NCBI GenBank assembly: GCA_964531675.1
Contig: CAZHFW010000001.1
Span: forward strand, 124,001-188,000
Reading direction: 5' to 3'
Source: CAZHFW01 sp964531675
GTDB taxonomy: Bacteria > Planctomycetota > Phycisphaerae > Phycisphaerales > UBA1924
Length of the DNA: 64,000 nt
Made by a program: the position numbers and the translations under genes. Each line of letters starts with the position of its first letter. The stretch's first letter is position 1. Shown here in pieces: positions 57,056 through 64,000 of this stretch. The notes beneath the pieces are model-generated. The model saw only the letters and a list, made by a program, of their open reading frames with translations, did not search any database and was not told the origin of the DNA.

Positions 57056-58579
57056 TCAGGGACGTGCGCCCGACGCCAGAGGCTTGTCCGCCGCCGCCAG
57101 ATAGCCCTTGGCCACCTGCCACACAGGCCCGGCGCCCATCACGACCACCATGTCGTTGGGCTGGCACAGATTCTCGAGCTGCTCGACGATCGCCTCGAAC
57201 GGATAGAGGTGCATCGCCCGCACGCCGCGCTGCCGCAGCCGATCGACCAGATCCCCCGCGGTCACCTTCTGCTTCTCTTCCTGGCTGTCGCGCACGAAGT
57301 AGATGTGGGGGACGATCACGATGTCCGCCGACCCGAACGCCGCCGCGAACTCCTCGAGCAGGTGCCTCGTCCGCGAGTGCTGGTGAGGCTGGAAGACGCA
57401 GATGAGCCGGCCGCCCCGGGTCTCGGGCCGCTCGAACTCGCGCAGCGCCCGCAGGGTCGTCTCCACCTCGGTGGGGTGGTGCCCATAGTCGTCGTACACG
57501 CGGATCGACCCGCCCTTGGGATGCTGACGCTCGCCCAGAAGCTGCATCCGCCGGTCCACGCCGCGGAACTGGCTCAGAGACGCCGCCAGCGTCTTGGCGT
57601 CCGCGCCGACCAAGACGCCCAGCGCCAGCGCCACCGACGCGTTGAACGCGTTGTGCGCTCCGGGAAGCTTCATCACCCACTTGGCGACCAGCGCGTTGGC
57701 GTGCCGCAGCGTCACCGTCCGCGCGTCCACGTCGTACGCCACCACCCAGTCGGCCTCGGGATTGAACCCGATCGTCTCGACCTTGCAGCGGAGCCCCGCG
57801 GTCACCTCGCGACGATGCGCGTTGTCGTGCGCGATGAGCAGCACGCCACCCTGATCCGCCGAAGGCAGCAGCGCCGCGAACTCATGGAAGGACTCGATCA
57901 CCGCTTCCAGCGTCCCGTACACATCAAGATGGTCCGCCTCGACCGAGCTGATCGACGCGACCGTGGGACGGAAGTTGTGGAAGCTTCGATTGAACTCGCA
58001 CGCCTCGACAACCAGGATGCCCGGATCGCCCGCCTTCTGGCCTCCCGCGATCGTCTCGCCTCCGACGCGCACGCCCACCGCCTTGCTCGCGGGCGTCGTG
58101 CCGATCGAGCCGTCCTGCAGGTGCACGCACGTCGCGCCCACGATCACGCTGGGGTCCAGCCCCGCGTCGGTCAGCGCCGATCCCACCATCGCGGTGGTCG
58201 TGCTCTTGCCGTGCGTTCCCGCGATCGCGATCCCGGTCCGCCCGATCATGCACTTGCCCAGCGCCTCGGCGTAGGAAAGCACCGTCGCGCCCTGACGCTC
58301 CGCCGCCAGCATCTGCGGATGCTCGGGCCGGATCGCCGCCGACGCCACCACGATGTCCGTGTCCTCGGGGATCCACTCGCGCGTCTGATCCAGCCCGACC
58401 GCGATCCCCTCGGCCCTGAGTTCTTCGATCGCTTCGCTCTCGGAGATGTCCGAGCCCGACACGATCGCCCCGCGGTTCCGCAGCATGCGGGCCAGCCCGC
58501 ACATCCCGCACCCGCCGATGCCGATCATGTAGACCCGCTTGCCCGCGACCTCGAATGTCTCCTGTCCCCGGGCCGTCAC
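57056..58579 (-). CDS. murC: UDP-N-acetylmuramate--L-alanine ligase MurC
   Basis: 507 residues. MurC adds L-Ala to UDP-MurNAc, the first peptide step of peptidoglycan synthesis. Motifs: N-terminal MIGIGGCGMCGLA, Mur ligase P-loop GTHGKSTTT, VEACEFNRSF, SSVEADHLDVY, and DDYGHHPTEVE near the C-terminal domain. I chose the GTG at 58579 because GGAGGAG lies 6 bp upstream and the protein then begins a short distance before the Rossmann motif; the frame is open to 58810, with ATG options (58696) that lack this site. It is the first gene of the murC-murB-ddl-ftsQ run. Confidence 0.93.
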   Translation of the reverse strand: MTARGQETFEVAGKRVYMIGIGGCGMCGLARMLRNRGAIVSGSDISESEAIEELRAEGIAVGLDQTREWIPEDTDIVVASAAIRPEHPQMLAAERQGATVLSYAEALGKCMIGRTGIAIAGTHGKSTTTAMVGSALTDAGLDPSVIVGATCVHLQDGSIGTTPASKAVGVRVGGETIAGGQKAGDPGILVVEACEFNRSFHNFRPTVASISSVEADHLDVYGTLEAVIESFHEFAALLPSADQGGVLLIAHDNAHRREVTAGLRCKVETIGFNPEADWVVAYDVDARTVTLRHANALVAKWVMKLPGAHNAFNASVALALGVLVGADAKTLAASLSQFRGVDRRMQLLGERQHPKGGSIRVYDDYGHHPTEVETTLRALREFERPETRGGRLICVFQPHQHSRTRHLLEEFAAAFGSADIVIVPHIYFVRDSQEEKQKVTAGDLVDRLRQRGVRAMHLYPFEAIVEQLENLCQPNDMVVVMGAGPVWQVAKGYLAAADKPLASGARP

Positions 58580-58797
58580 ATCCGTCTCCTCCCCCAAAGC
58601 CCCCGTCGCGGCCGACGCCGCTCCCGTCACACCCTTCACCTCGATCAACGCACACCCCCGTCGTCCCTGACGCGGCTTGCTGCACAGCGAACACATCCGC
58701 CGTGAATCAGGAGGGTATCGGCACGTCCCGGCGCAAAGCGTGAAACCTGCGCTTTCCCGCCGTGCGCCAGGTAAGTCCTCGCTATCCTTGACCCATC

Positions 58798-59379
58798 GTG
58801 GCCGACCCACTCCCCCCGTCCATCCCCGCCGAAGCCGTCCGTGGAAGCGACCCCAAGCTCCCGTACCGCATCGCCTGCCTTTGCGATCTCCGCGACCACA
58901 AGGGCCGGATCCTCCTCCTCAAGCGCATCAAGGCGCCCAACGACGGGCTCTACTCGCCCATCGGGGGCAAGCTCGACGTCGCGACCGGCGAGTCCCCCGC
59001 CCAGTGCGCCCGCCGCGAGATCCAGGAAGAAGCCGGCATCGACGTCCCCATCGAACGCCTCCACCTCATCGGGATCGTCTCCGAATGCGCCTTTGAAGGC
59101 CGCGGCCACTGGCTCATGTTCGTCTACCGCGTCCTGGGACCGGTCTGGGTCGAGCCCAAGACCATGCAGGAAGGCACCCTCGACTGGCACGCCCCCGAGG
59201 ACCTCGACAAGCTCCCCCTGCCCGAAACCGACCGCCAGATCATCTGGCCCCTCATCCGCAACGCCGAAGCGGGCCTGGCCTGGTCCCACTCCCGCCGCCC
59301 CGGCTTCTTCGCGGTTCACATCGATTGCCGCACCAAGGACATGATCTGGAGCGTCGAGCAGGAAACCCCGCCGCCCTGA
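58798..59379 (+). CDS. Nudix hydrolase
   Basis: 193 residues from GTG 58798. The Nudix box is GGKLDVATGESPAQCAR, then REIQEEAG, giving E-x7-REUxEExGU with two extra residues between the first Gly and Glu. It hydrolyses a nucleoside diphosphate linked to another group; likely a housecleaning enzyme for damaged nucleotides or a NUDT-like sugar phosphohydrolase. The initial part (residues 20-45) with YRIACLCDLRDHKGRILLLKR is the normal strand entry. It is transcribed away from murC, 218 bp away, and precedes the NfeD operon. Confidence 0.85.
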   Translation: MADPLPPSIPAEAVRGSDPKLPYRIACLCDLRDHKGRILLLKRIKAPNDGLYSPIGGKLDVATGESPAQCARREIQEEAGIDVPIERLHLIGIVSECAFEGRGHWLMFVYRVLGPVWVEPKTMQEGTLDWHAPEDLDKLPLPETDRQIIWPLIRNAEAGLAWSHSRRPGFFAVHIDCRTKDMIWSVEQETPPP

Positions 59380-59549
59380 ACCCCCGAACCGGGCGTGCGT
59401 CTGAAACACCACCCCGCCGTCTCCCGAATACCGATAGGGAACGGACGGACACGCCCCACCGAAACGCCGACCCGATCAGCCAGTCCGACGACCATCCAGT
59501 CCAGCCCGCCCGGCCCATCCGGGCGTCACCTGGCGCCGGAGACCGCCCT

Positions 59550-61499
59550 TTGGCCATCCCGACGCTTCGAACCCGCTCCCTGAACCACACCCGGAACTGG
59601 TCGCGTGGAGGCCCCCAGCACTGGGCCCAGCACTGGGACACGCACTGGGCCCTGCGCCTGGTCGCGATCTTCGCCGCGCTGCTCGCCCTGGCCCTCCCGC
59701 AGGTCGCCACCGGTCAACCCGCAGCAACCCCGAACGCGCCAGTCCCGACCGCCACCCCGACACCTACGCAGACACCCTCGCAGACGCCCGCGTCTGGCCC
59801 CGTTGTCGTACCCGCCGATCGCGCCGCCACCAACGTCGCCATCGTCACCATCAAGGGTGAGATCGACAAGGTCACCGCCCGCTCCGTCAAACGCCGCCTC
59901 GACCAGGCCGCCAAGGCCGGCGCCGACACCGTCATCATCGAGCTCAACACCCCGGGCGGCGAGATCGGCGCGGTTCTGGACATCTGCGACGCCATCGAGC
60001 GCAGCCGCATCCCGCGCATCTTCGCGTGGGTGAACACCCAGGCCTACTCAGGCGGCGCGATCGTCGCGCTGGCCTGCAAGAAGATCTTCATCAACGAACC
60101 CGCCAGCTTCGGTGATGCCCTCCCCATCGCGGTTTCCTTCGGCATGCTCAACCAGCTGCCCGACGCCGAGCGCCAGAAGCTTCTGGTGCCTCTGCTCGCC
60201 CAGGTCGTCTACTCCGCGCGCCAGAATGGCTACGACGAATACCTCGTGCAGGCCATCGTCAGCCGCCACGTGGAACTCTGGCTCGTCGAAGAATCCACGA
60301 CAGGCAAGCGCTGGTGCGTCGATCGCGCTGAGTACGAGATTCTCTTCGGCGAGCCCCCCAGCCCCGCGCAGCCGCTGCTCACGACCGCCAAGGTCGCGCC
60401 AAGCTCCGGACCCTCCGCCGCACCCCCCGCGCCGACGCCTTCGACTCCCGTTGCGCCCGGAGCATTCCGTGCCGCCAGCCCCAAGCTCGAAGGCCTCGCC
60501 TCCCAGATCGACAACTCCATGAAGGCCGAAGTCGCGGGCCGCCGCCCCATCTTCACGCCCGCCGACAAAGGCAAGTACAAGCTCGTCGACTACGTCTGCG
60601 ACGGCAACGGCCCCATCGTCATGAAGGCCGCCGACATGGTGGCCCTCGGAATCGCGTCCAACGGCAGCCTCACCCCCGCGCCCGCCGTCACCCCCGTCAT
60701 CGCCTCCGACGCCGATCTCACCACCTACCTCGGCGCTCGCAACATCATCCGCCTCGACCAGCGCTGGTCCGAGACCGCCATCCGCTTCGCGACCAGCCTC
60801 CCGGTCCGCGCCATTCTCGTGGTCGTCTTCCTGGTCGCCATCTTCATCGAGATGACCCACCCGGGCGTCATGCTCCCGGGCGCGATCGCGGGCTTCGCGC
60901 TGCTGGGCCTCATCGCGCCCTCCATGCTCATCGGCATGGCCAACTGGATCGAACTGGCCGCGATCATCCTGGGAATCCTCCTGCTCGCGGTCGAGATCTT
61001 CCTCATCCCGGGCTTCGGCGTCACGGGCATCGCGGGTCTGCTCCTGCTCGTCGGCGGACTCATCGCCCTGTTCATCCCCGACTCCTCGGGCTTCCCCGAT
61101 GTCCCGGGCAAGCAGTCCGAAACCCTCTACGGCTTGGCGACCCTGGTCCTCTCCATGGTCACCTCCGTCGTCGCGATGTACTACATCTCCAAGAACTTCG
61201 GCTCCCTGCCCATCGCCAACCGCCTGATCCTCAAGAACCCCGCCGATGTCGAGCAGGAAGACTCCATGCTCCTGGCCATGGACTCGGGCGACGCTGACGC
61301 GCCGAAAGTGGGGGAGATCGGCCTCGCCATCACGCCGCTCCGCCCCGCCGGTCGCGTCCAGATCGGCGAACGCGTCGTGGACGTCGTCGCCGATCTCGGC
61401 TTCGTCGACGCCGGCGCGTCCGTCCGCATCGTGAGCGTCTCCGAGTTCCGGATCGTCGTCGAGAAGCTCCCCATCGCCCCCTCCGAGCAGAACGCGTAA
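59550..61499 (+). CDS. NfeD-type membrane protein with ClpP-class serine protease domain
   Basis: 649 residues if started at TTG 59550; no ATG is available in a suitable place, so the start is uncertain. A signal peptide (about 35-56) follows an N-terminus with HWxxHW repeats. The ClpP-class protease domain (about 95-290) has NTPGGEIG and the nucleophile Ser168 in QAYSGGAIVALA. A Pro/Ala linker leads to about four membrane helices (about 400-555) and a C-terminal NfeD OB-fold domain. Such proteins cleave C-terminal peptides of stomatin-like partners. It is followed 9 bp later by a short NfeD and then FloA, the typical cluster. Confidence 0.88.
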   Translation: MAIPTLRTRSLNHTRNWSRGGPQHWAQHWDTHWALRLVAIFAALLALALPQVATGQPAATPNAPVPTATPTPTQTPSQTPASGPVVVPADRAATNVAIVTIKGEIDKVTARSVKRRLDQAAKAGADTVIIELNTPGGEIGAVLDICDAIERSRIPRIFAWVNTQAYSGGAIVALACKKIFINEPASFGDALPIAVSFGMLNQLPDAERQKLLVPLLAQVVYSARQNGYDEYLVQAIVSRHVELWLVEESTTGKRWCVDRAEYEILFGEPPSPAQPLLTTAKVAPSSGPSAAPPAPTPSTPVAPGAFRAASPKLEGLASQIDNSMKAEVAGRRPIFTPADKGKYKLVDYVCDGNGPIVMKAADMVALGIASNGSLTPAPAVTPVIASDADLTTYLGARNIIRLDQRWSETAIRFATSLPVRAILVVVFLVAIFIEMTHPGVMLPGAIAGFALLGLIAPSMLIGMANWIELAAIILGILLLAVEIFLIPGFGVTGIAGLLLLVGGLIALFIPDSSGFPDVPGKQSETLYGLATLVLSMVTSVVAMYYISKNFGSLPIANRLILKNPADVEQEDSMLLAMDSGDADAPKVGEIGLAITPLRPAGRVQIGERVVDVVADLGFVDAGASVRIVSVSEFRIVVEKLPIAPSEQNA

Positions 61500-61508
61500 C
61501 CTCTGGCC

Positions 61509-62006
61509 ATGAACGAGCTGCTCGTCTGGGGCCTGGTCCTGCTCGGCGGCGCCCTGATGCTCCTGTTCCTTGAACTCTTCCTGCCCTCGGCAGGAATCCT
61601 GGCCATCGGCGCGACCATCTGCGCCGTCATCGGCCTGGTCATGCTCTTCCGCTACGACACCACCTGGGGCGCTCTGGGCACCGTCATCACGCTCATCGTC
61701 GGACCCGCGGTCGGGCTCTACGGCCTCTCCATCTGGAAATACACACCCATCGGCCGCCGCGTCATCAACGCGCCCACCGAAGAAGAAATCGCCCGCAAGC
61801 TCACCGAGGAAGCCCGCAGGAGGGAAGCCCTCCAGCAGATCGTTGGAAAGGAAGGCGAGGCCCTCACCGACCTGCGTCCCATTGGCGTGGTCCAGATCGA
61901 AGGCCAGCGCCACGACGCTTCCAGCGAAACCGGTTTCATCGAGGCGGGCTCCCGCGTCAAGGTCATCGCCGCCGAGCCCCAGCAGCTCCGCGTGCGCAGC
62001 CTCTGA
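61509..62006 (+). CDS. Short NfeD-like protein
   Basis: 165 residues. Two to three hydrophobic segments (about 6-60) with the NfeD pattern LFLPSAGILAIGATIC are followed by a charged helix and a C-terminal OB-fold domain with RPIGVVQIEGQRHDA, ETGFIEAGSRVKVI. It is the membrane and OB-fold part of NfeD without the protease. Together with the preceding long NfeD and the following SPFH protein it forms a membrane microdomain operon. It begins 9 bp after the long NfeD gene. Confidence 0.88.
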   Translation: MNELLVWGLVLLGGALMLLFLELFLPSAGILAIGATICAVIGLVMLFRYDTTWGALGTVITLIVGPAVGLYGLSIWKYTPIGRRVINAPTEEEIARKLTEEARRREALQQIVGKEGEALTDLRPIGVVQIEGQRHDASSETGFIEAGSRVKVIAAEPQQLRVRSL

Positions 62007-62170
62007 TCCCGTCCGGGCTTGCAATCCGCCCATCTCCTTGGGACGTGGACGTCCGGAGTCCCGCCTCTCGTCCCAACGGCCCGCGCCTTCCAGGTGATCT
62101 ATACTGGGCCCGAACGAATCCGCTTCCGGTACGTACGTCCCGGCGCGAACATTCGTACGAGGATCTCAGC

Positions 62171-63184
62171 ATGTCATTCCAACCGGCCGTTATCGCCGTC
62201 ATCGTCATCGTCGGGTTCTTCGTCCTCTTCCTGGGCGTGTTCCTGATCCAGTTCATCTCCCTGTACATCCAGGCCCTCACCAGCAACGCCCACGTCGGCC
62301 TCTTCGACATGGTCGGGATGAAGCTCCGCAAGGTCGATATCCGCTGCGTCGTCCTCAGCCGCATCCGCGCCGTCAAGGCCGGCCTTGAGGTGCCCACCGC
62401 CGCCATCGAAACGCACTACCTCGCGACGGGCGACGCCCGCCGCGTTGTCAACGTCGTCTCCGCGATGATCGCTGCCCGCGGCGCCAACATCCCCCTCGAC
62501 TGGGGCACCGCCACCGCCATCGACCTGGCCGGCCGTGACATCCTCGACGCTGTCCAGACCTCCGTGAATCCCAAGGTCATCGACTGCCCGAGCCACCAGA
62601 GCCCGCGTCCGACCATCGACGCCGTCGCCAAGAACGGCATCCAGCTCAAGGCCAAGGCCCGCGTCACCGTACGCACGAACATCAAGCGCCTCGTCGGTGG
62701 CGCTACGGAAGAAACCATCATCGCCCGCGTCGGTCAGGGCATCGTTTCCACCATCGGCTCCGCCGAAGACCACAAGAGCGTGCTCGAAAACCCCGACGAG
62801 ATCTCCAAGCGCGTGATGCACTCGGGCCTCGACGCGGGCACCGCGTTCGAGATCCTCTCGATCGACATCGCCGACATCGACGTCGGTGAGAACGTCGGCG
62901 CCAAGCTCGACCTGGACAAGGCCAACGCCCAGAAGCAGATGGCCCAGGCCGAAGCCGAAAAGCGCCGCGCCCTGGCGGTCGCCGAAGAGCAGGAGTTCAA
63001 GGCCCAGGAGCAGAAGAACCGCGCCGCAGTCGTGCTCTCCGAGGCCGAAGTGCCCAAGGCCATCGCCGATTCGTTCCGCTCGGGCCGCCTCGGCATCATG
63101 GACTACTACCGCATGCAGAACATGCAGGCCGACACATCCATGCGTTCGGCCATCGCCGGAGGCGATAGCTCCACGCCCCGCTGA
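62171..63184 (+). CDS. floA: Flotillin-like protein FloA (SPFH domain)
   Basis: 337 residues from ATG 62171 with GAGGA upstream. An N-terminal membrane helix (about 8-32) is followed by an SPFH-like domain (DIRCVVLSRIRAVKAGLEVP, AKNGIQLKAKARVTVRTNIKRLVGGA), and a C-terminal coiled coil rich in Glu/Ala/Lys (about 250-300). FloA organises lipid microdomains and is widespread next to NfeD genes. The length and the sequence LGIMDYYRMQNMQADT fit the family very well. It ends the operon, and a strong terminator follows. Confidence 0.94.
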   Translation: MSFQPAVIAVIVIVGFFVLFLGVFLIQFISLYIQALTSNAHVGLFDMVGMKLRKVDIRCVVLSRIRAVKAGLEVPTAAIETHYLATGDARRVVNVVSAMIAARGANIPLDWGTATAIDLAGRDILDAVQTSVNPKVIDCPSHQSPRPTIDAVAKNGIQLKAKARVTVRTNIKRLVGGATEETIIARVGQGIVSTIGSAEDHKSVLENPDEISKRVMHSGLDAGTAFEILSIDIADIDVGENVGAKLDLDKANAQKQMAQAEAEKRRALAVAEEQEFKAQEQKNRAAVVLSEAEVPKAIADSFRSGRLGIMDYYRMQNMQADTSMRSAIAGGDSSTPR

Positions 63185-63251
63185 CGGAGTCTCCGCTGAT
63201 GCCAATCCCGCGGACGCGACCCACGCCTTCCCGGGAACATCAGGCCCGACT

Positions 63252-64000
63252 TCACTTGTTCGATCGCTCGCCCGCCGGCGCTTCCCGCGCCGGCGGCTTT
63301 GTTTTCCGGGCGTCTTCTTTCCCGAGCCCGTCGATGAACGAATCCCGCGCGCCGCGGTCGTTCAGAATCGTGCGTGCCTCCTGAGGCTCGCTCGGCGCCG
63401 CCTGCCCCGGCGCGGGCGCCCGCATGTCCACCCGCGTGCTCGCCTTCACCAGCGTCGATCCCGCCGAAGCGCTCGCACGCGCCGACAGATCCAGTCCACG
63501 TTCCACGCGCAGGAGCGAACTGGTCCCGCCGGGCGTCGCGCCCGCCTGCAGCACCGAATCCGGAAGCTTGCCGATGTAGAACGTCGTGCCCGCGGGAATC
63601 TCCGCGACCGGCCCCCAGGGCGTGCGCCGATACTCCGAGCGCGGGAAGACCGCCGCCAGGCCCGAGTCAAAGCGCACAAAGTTCGTCGGTCCCGCACCGG
63701 GCCTGTTCTGACCCGGGATCGCAAACACACGCTCGAATCCCGCCTGCCGCAGATCGATGCGCATCTCGCGCGGGCTCGTCGAGAGCGGGCCGATGTCGCC
63801 CACGCCGGCTTCCACGGACCGAAGTCCCGCGGGATCACCCGGATGGATCGTCGCCGCGCGGGTGTCCACCAGACGGATCTGATTGGGCGTCACGGCGCCC
63901 GTTCCCGGCGCAGCCGATCGCGGCGTTGAAGTTCCTTGTGTCGAGCCGCCACTGGCCGAGCCGCTCGTCCGCGTCGGGCCGGTTGGCTGCTTCTTATCCG
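63252..64000 (-). CDS. Conserved hypothetical, partial (5' end outside the window)
   Basis: At least 248 residues, open to the right edge. The visible N-terminal part is Ser/Gly/Thr/Pro-rich and probably disordered. The central domain (TPNQIRLVDTRAATIHPGD through TTFYIGKLPDSVL) is compact and contains a repeated pattern I cannot assign. The C-terminus is charged and Ala/Pro-rich. A GTG at 63893 could be an internal start, but codons upstream remain open, so the gene is probably longer. It faces the FloA gene; its 3' end contains the FloA terminator. Function unknown. Confidence 0.6.
   Translation of the reverse strand, partial: DKKQPTGPTRTSGSASGGSTQGTSTPRSAAPGTGAVTPNQIRLVDTRAATIHPGDPAGLRSVEAGVGDIGPLSTSPREMRIDLRQAGFERVFAIPGQNRPGAGPTNFVRFDSGLAAVFPRSEYRRTPWGPVAEIPAGTTFYIGKLPDSVLQAGATPGGTSSLLRVERGLDLSARASASAGSTLVKASTRVDMRAPAPGQAAPSEPQEARTILNDRGARDSFIDGLGKEDARKTKPPAREAPAGERSNK
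63271..63304 (+). terminator. Intrinsic terminator of the NfeD-FloA operon
   Basis: CGCCGGCG pairs with CGCCGGCG across the 7-nt loop CTTCCCG, followed by TTTGTTTT. It lies 87 bp after the floA stop and inside the 3' end of the convergent gene, so it may also affect that transcript. Confidence 0.8.

Noticed and set aside
60048..62033. 661-codon open frame opposite the NfeD genes
   Set aside because: Asp/Gly/Glu-rich antisense shadow of two well-supported NfeD genes.

Overview
The window is GC-rich and almost fully coding, with 49 protein genes (two of them cut by the window edges) and one tRNA. Gene content points to a planctomycete, probably of the class Phycisphaerae. The signs are PEP-CTERM-type C-termini (VPAPG, a hydrophobic stretch, then RRRR), an ECF sigma factor fused end to end with a Pkn-type kinase gene, a second kinase with a beta-propeller half, an SHD1-like domain, HAF repeats, and several families I associate mainly with this phylum. 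The taxonomic call is an inference from gene content. No mobile element, prophage or CRISPR array was seen.

Layout. 1-5200 (minus): three multiheme c-type cytochrome genes, two of which are large fusions of a c-heme domain to a cytochrome b membrane domain, resembling quinone-oxidising CbcL of Geobacter. 5532-7806 (plus): mnmA and an exported beta-carbonic anhydrase. 7873-12211 (minus): orphan DNA methyltransferase, LOG-family hydrolase, clpX, a SHOCT-like membrane protein and a conserved hypothetical. 12550-12623: tRNA-Pro(CGG). 12796-18056 (minus): exported DJ-1/PfpI protein, pseudopilin-like protein, a family of exported proteins with PEP-CTERM tails, and a cysteine-rich membrane protein. 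18422-25136: ankyrin protein, SMP-30-like lipoprotein, kinase with propeller, cupin and a hypothetical. 25344-31269 (plus): two overlapping purple-acid-phosphatase-like genes, one a 1139-residue four-domain fusion, and a lipoprotein that looks like a zinc peptidase without its zinc ligands. 31283-40098: hybrid histidine kinase, KefB-type antiporter, exported VOC protein, prfC and a hypothetical.

40229-44515 (minus) is a tight operon: isochorismatase-like hydrolase, XapX protein, Tat-exported amidohydrolase and an AlgE-like porin, suggesting uptake and hydrolysis of an unidentified compound. 44974-48428 (plus) is the sigma factor and kinase pair. 48506-51295 holds a HAF-repeat exported protein and a beta-CASP nuclease. 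51302-58579 (minus) reads murC, murB, ddl, an FtsQ-like gene, an unknown membrane protein, greA and a ribokinase: part of the division and cell wall cluster, without ftsA or ftsZ next to it. 58798-63184 (plus): Nudix hydrolase, two NfeD proteins and flotillin-like FloA, a membrane microdomain module. A truncated proline-rich protein runs off the right edge.

The most interesting parts are the tandem CbcL-like cytochromes with conserved CX3CH sites, the SHD1/YHYH/PEBP/phosphatase fusion, the degenerate peptidase lipoprotein, the divergent ftsQ neighbourhood, and several uncatalogued inverted repeats and leader hairpins.
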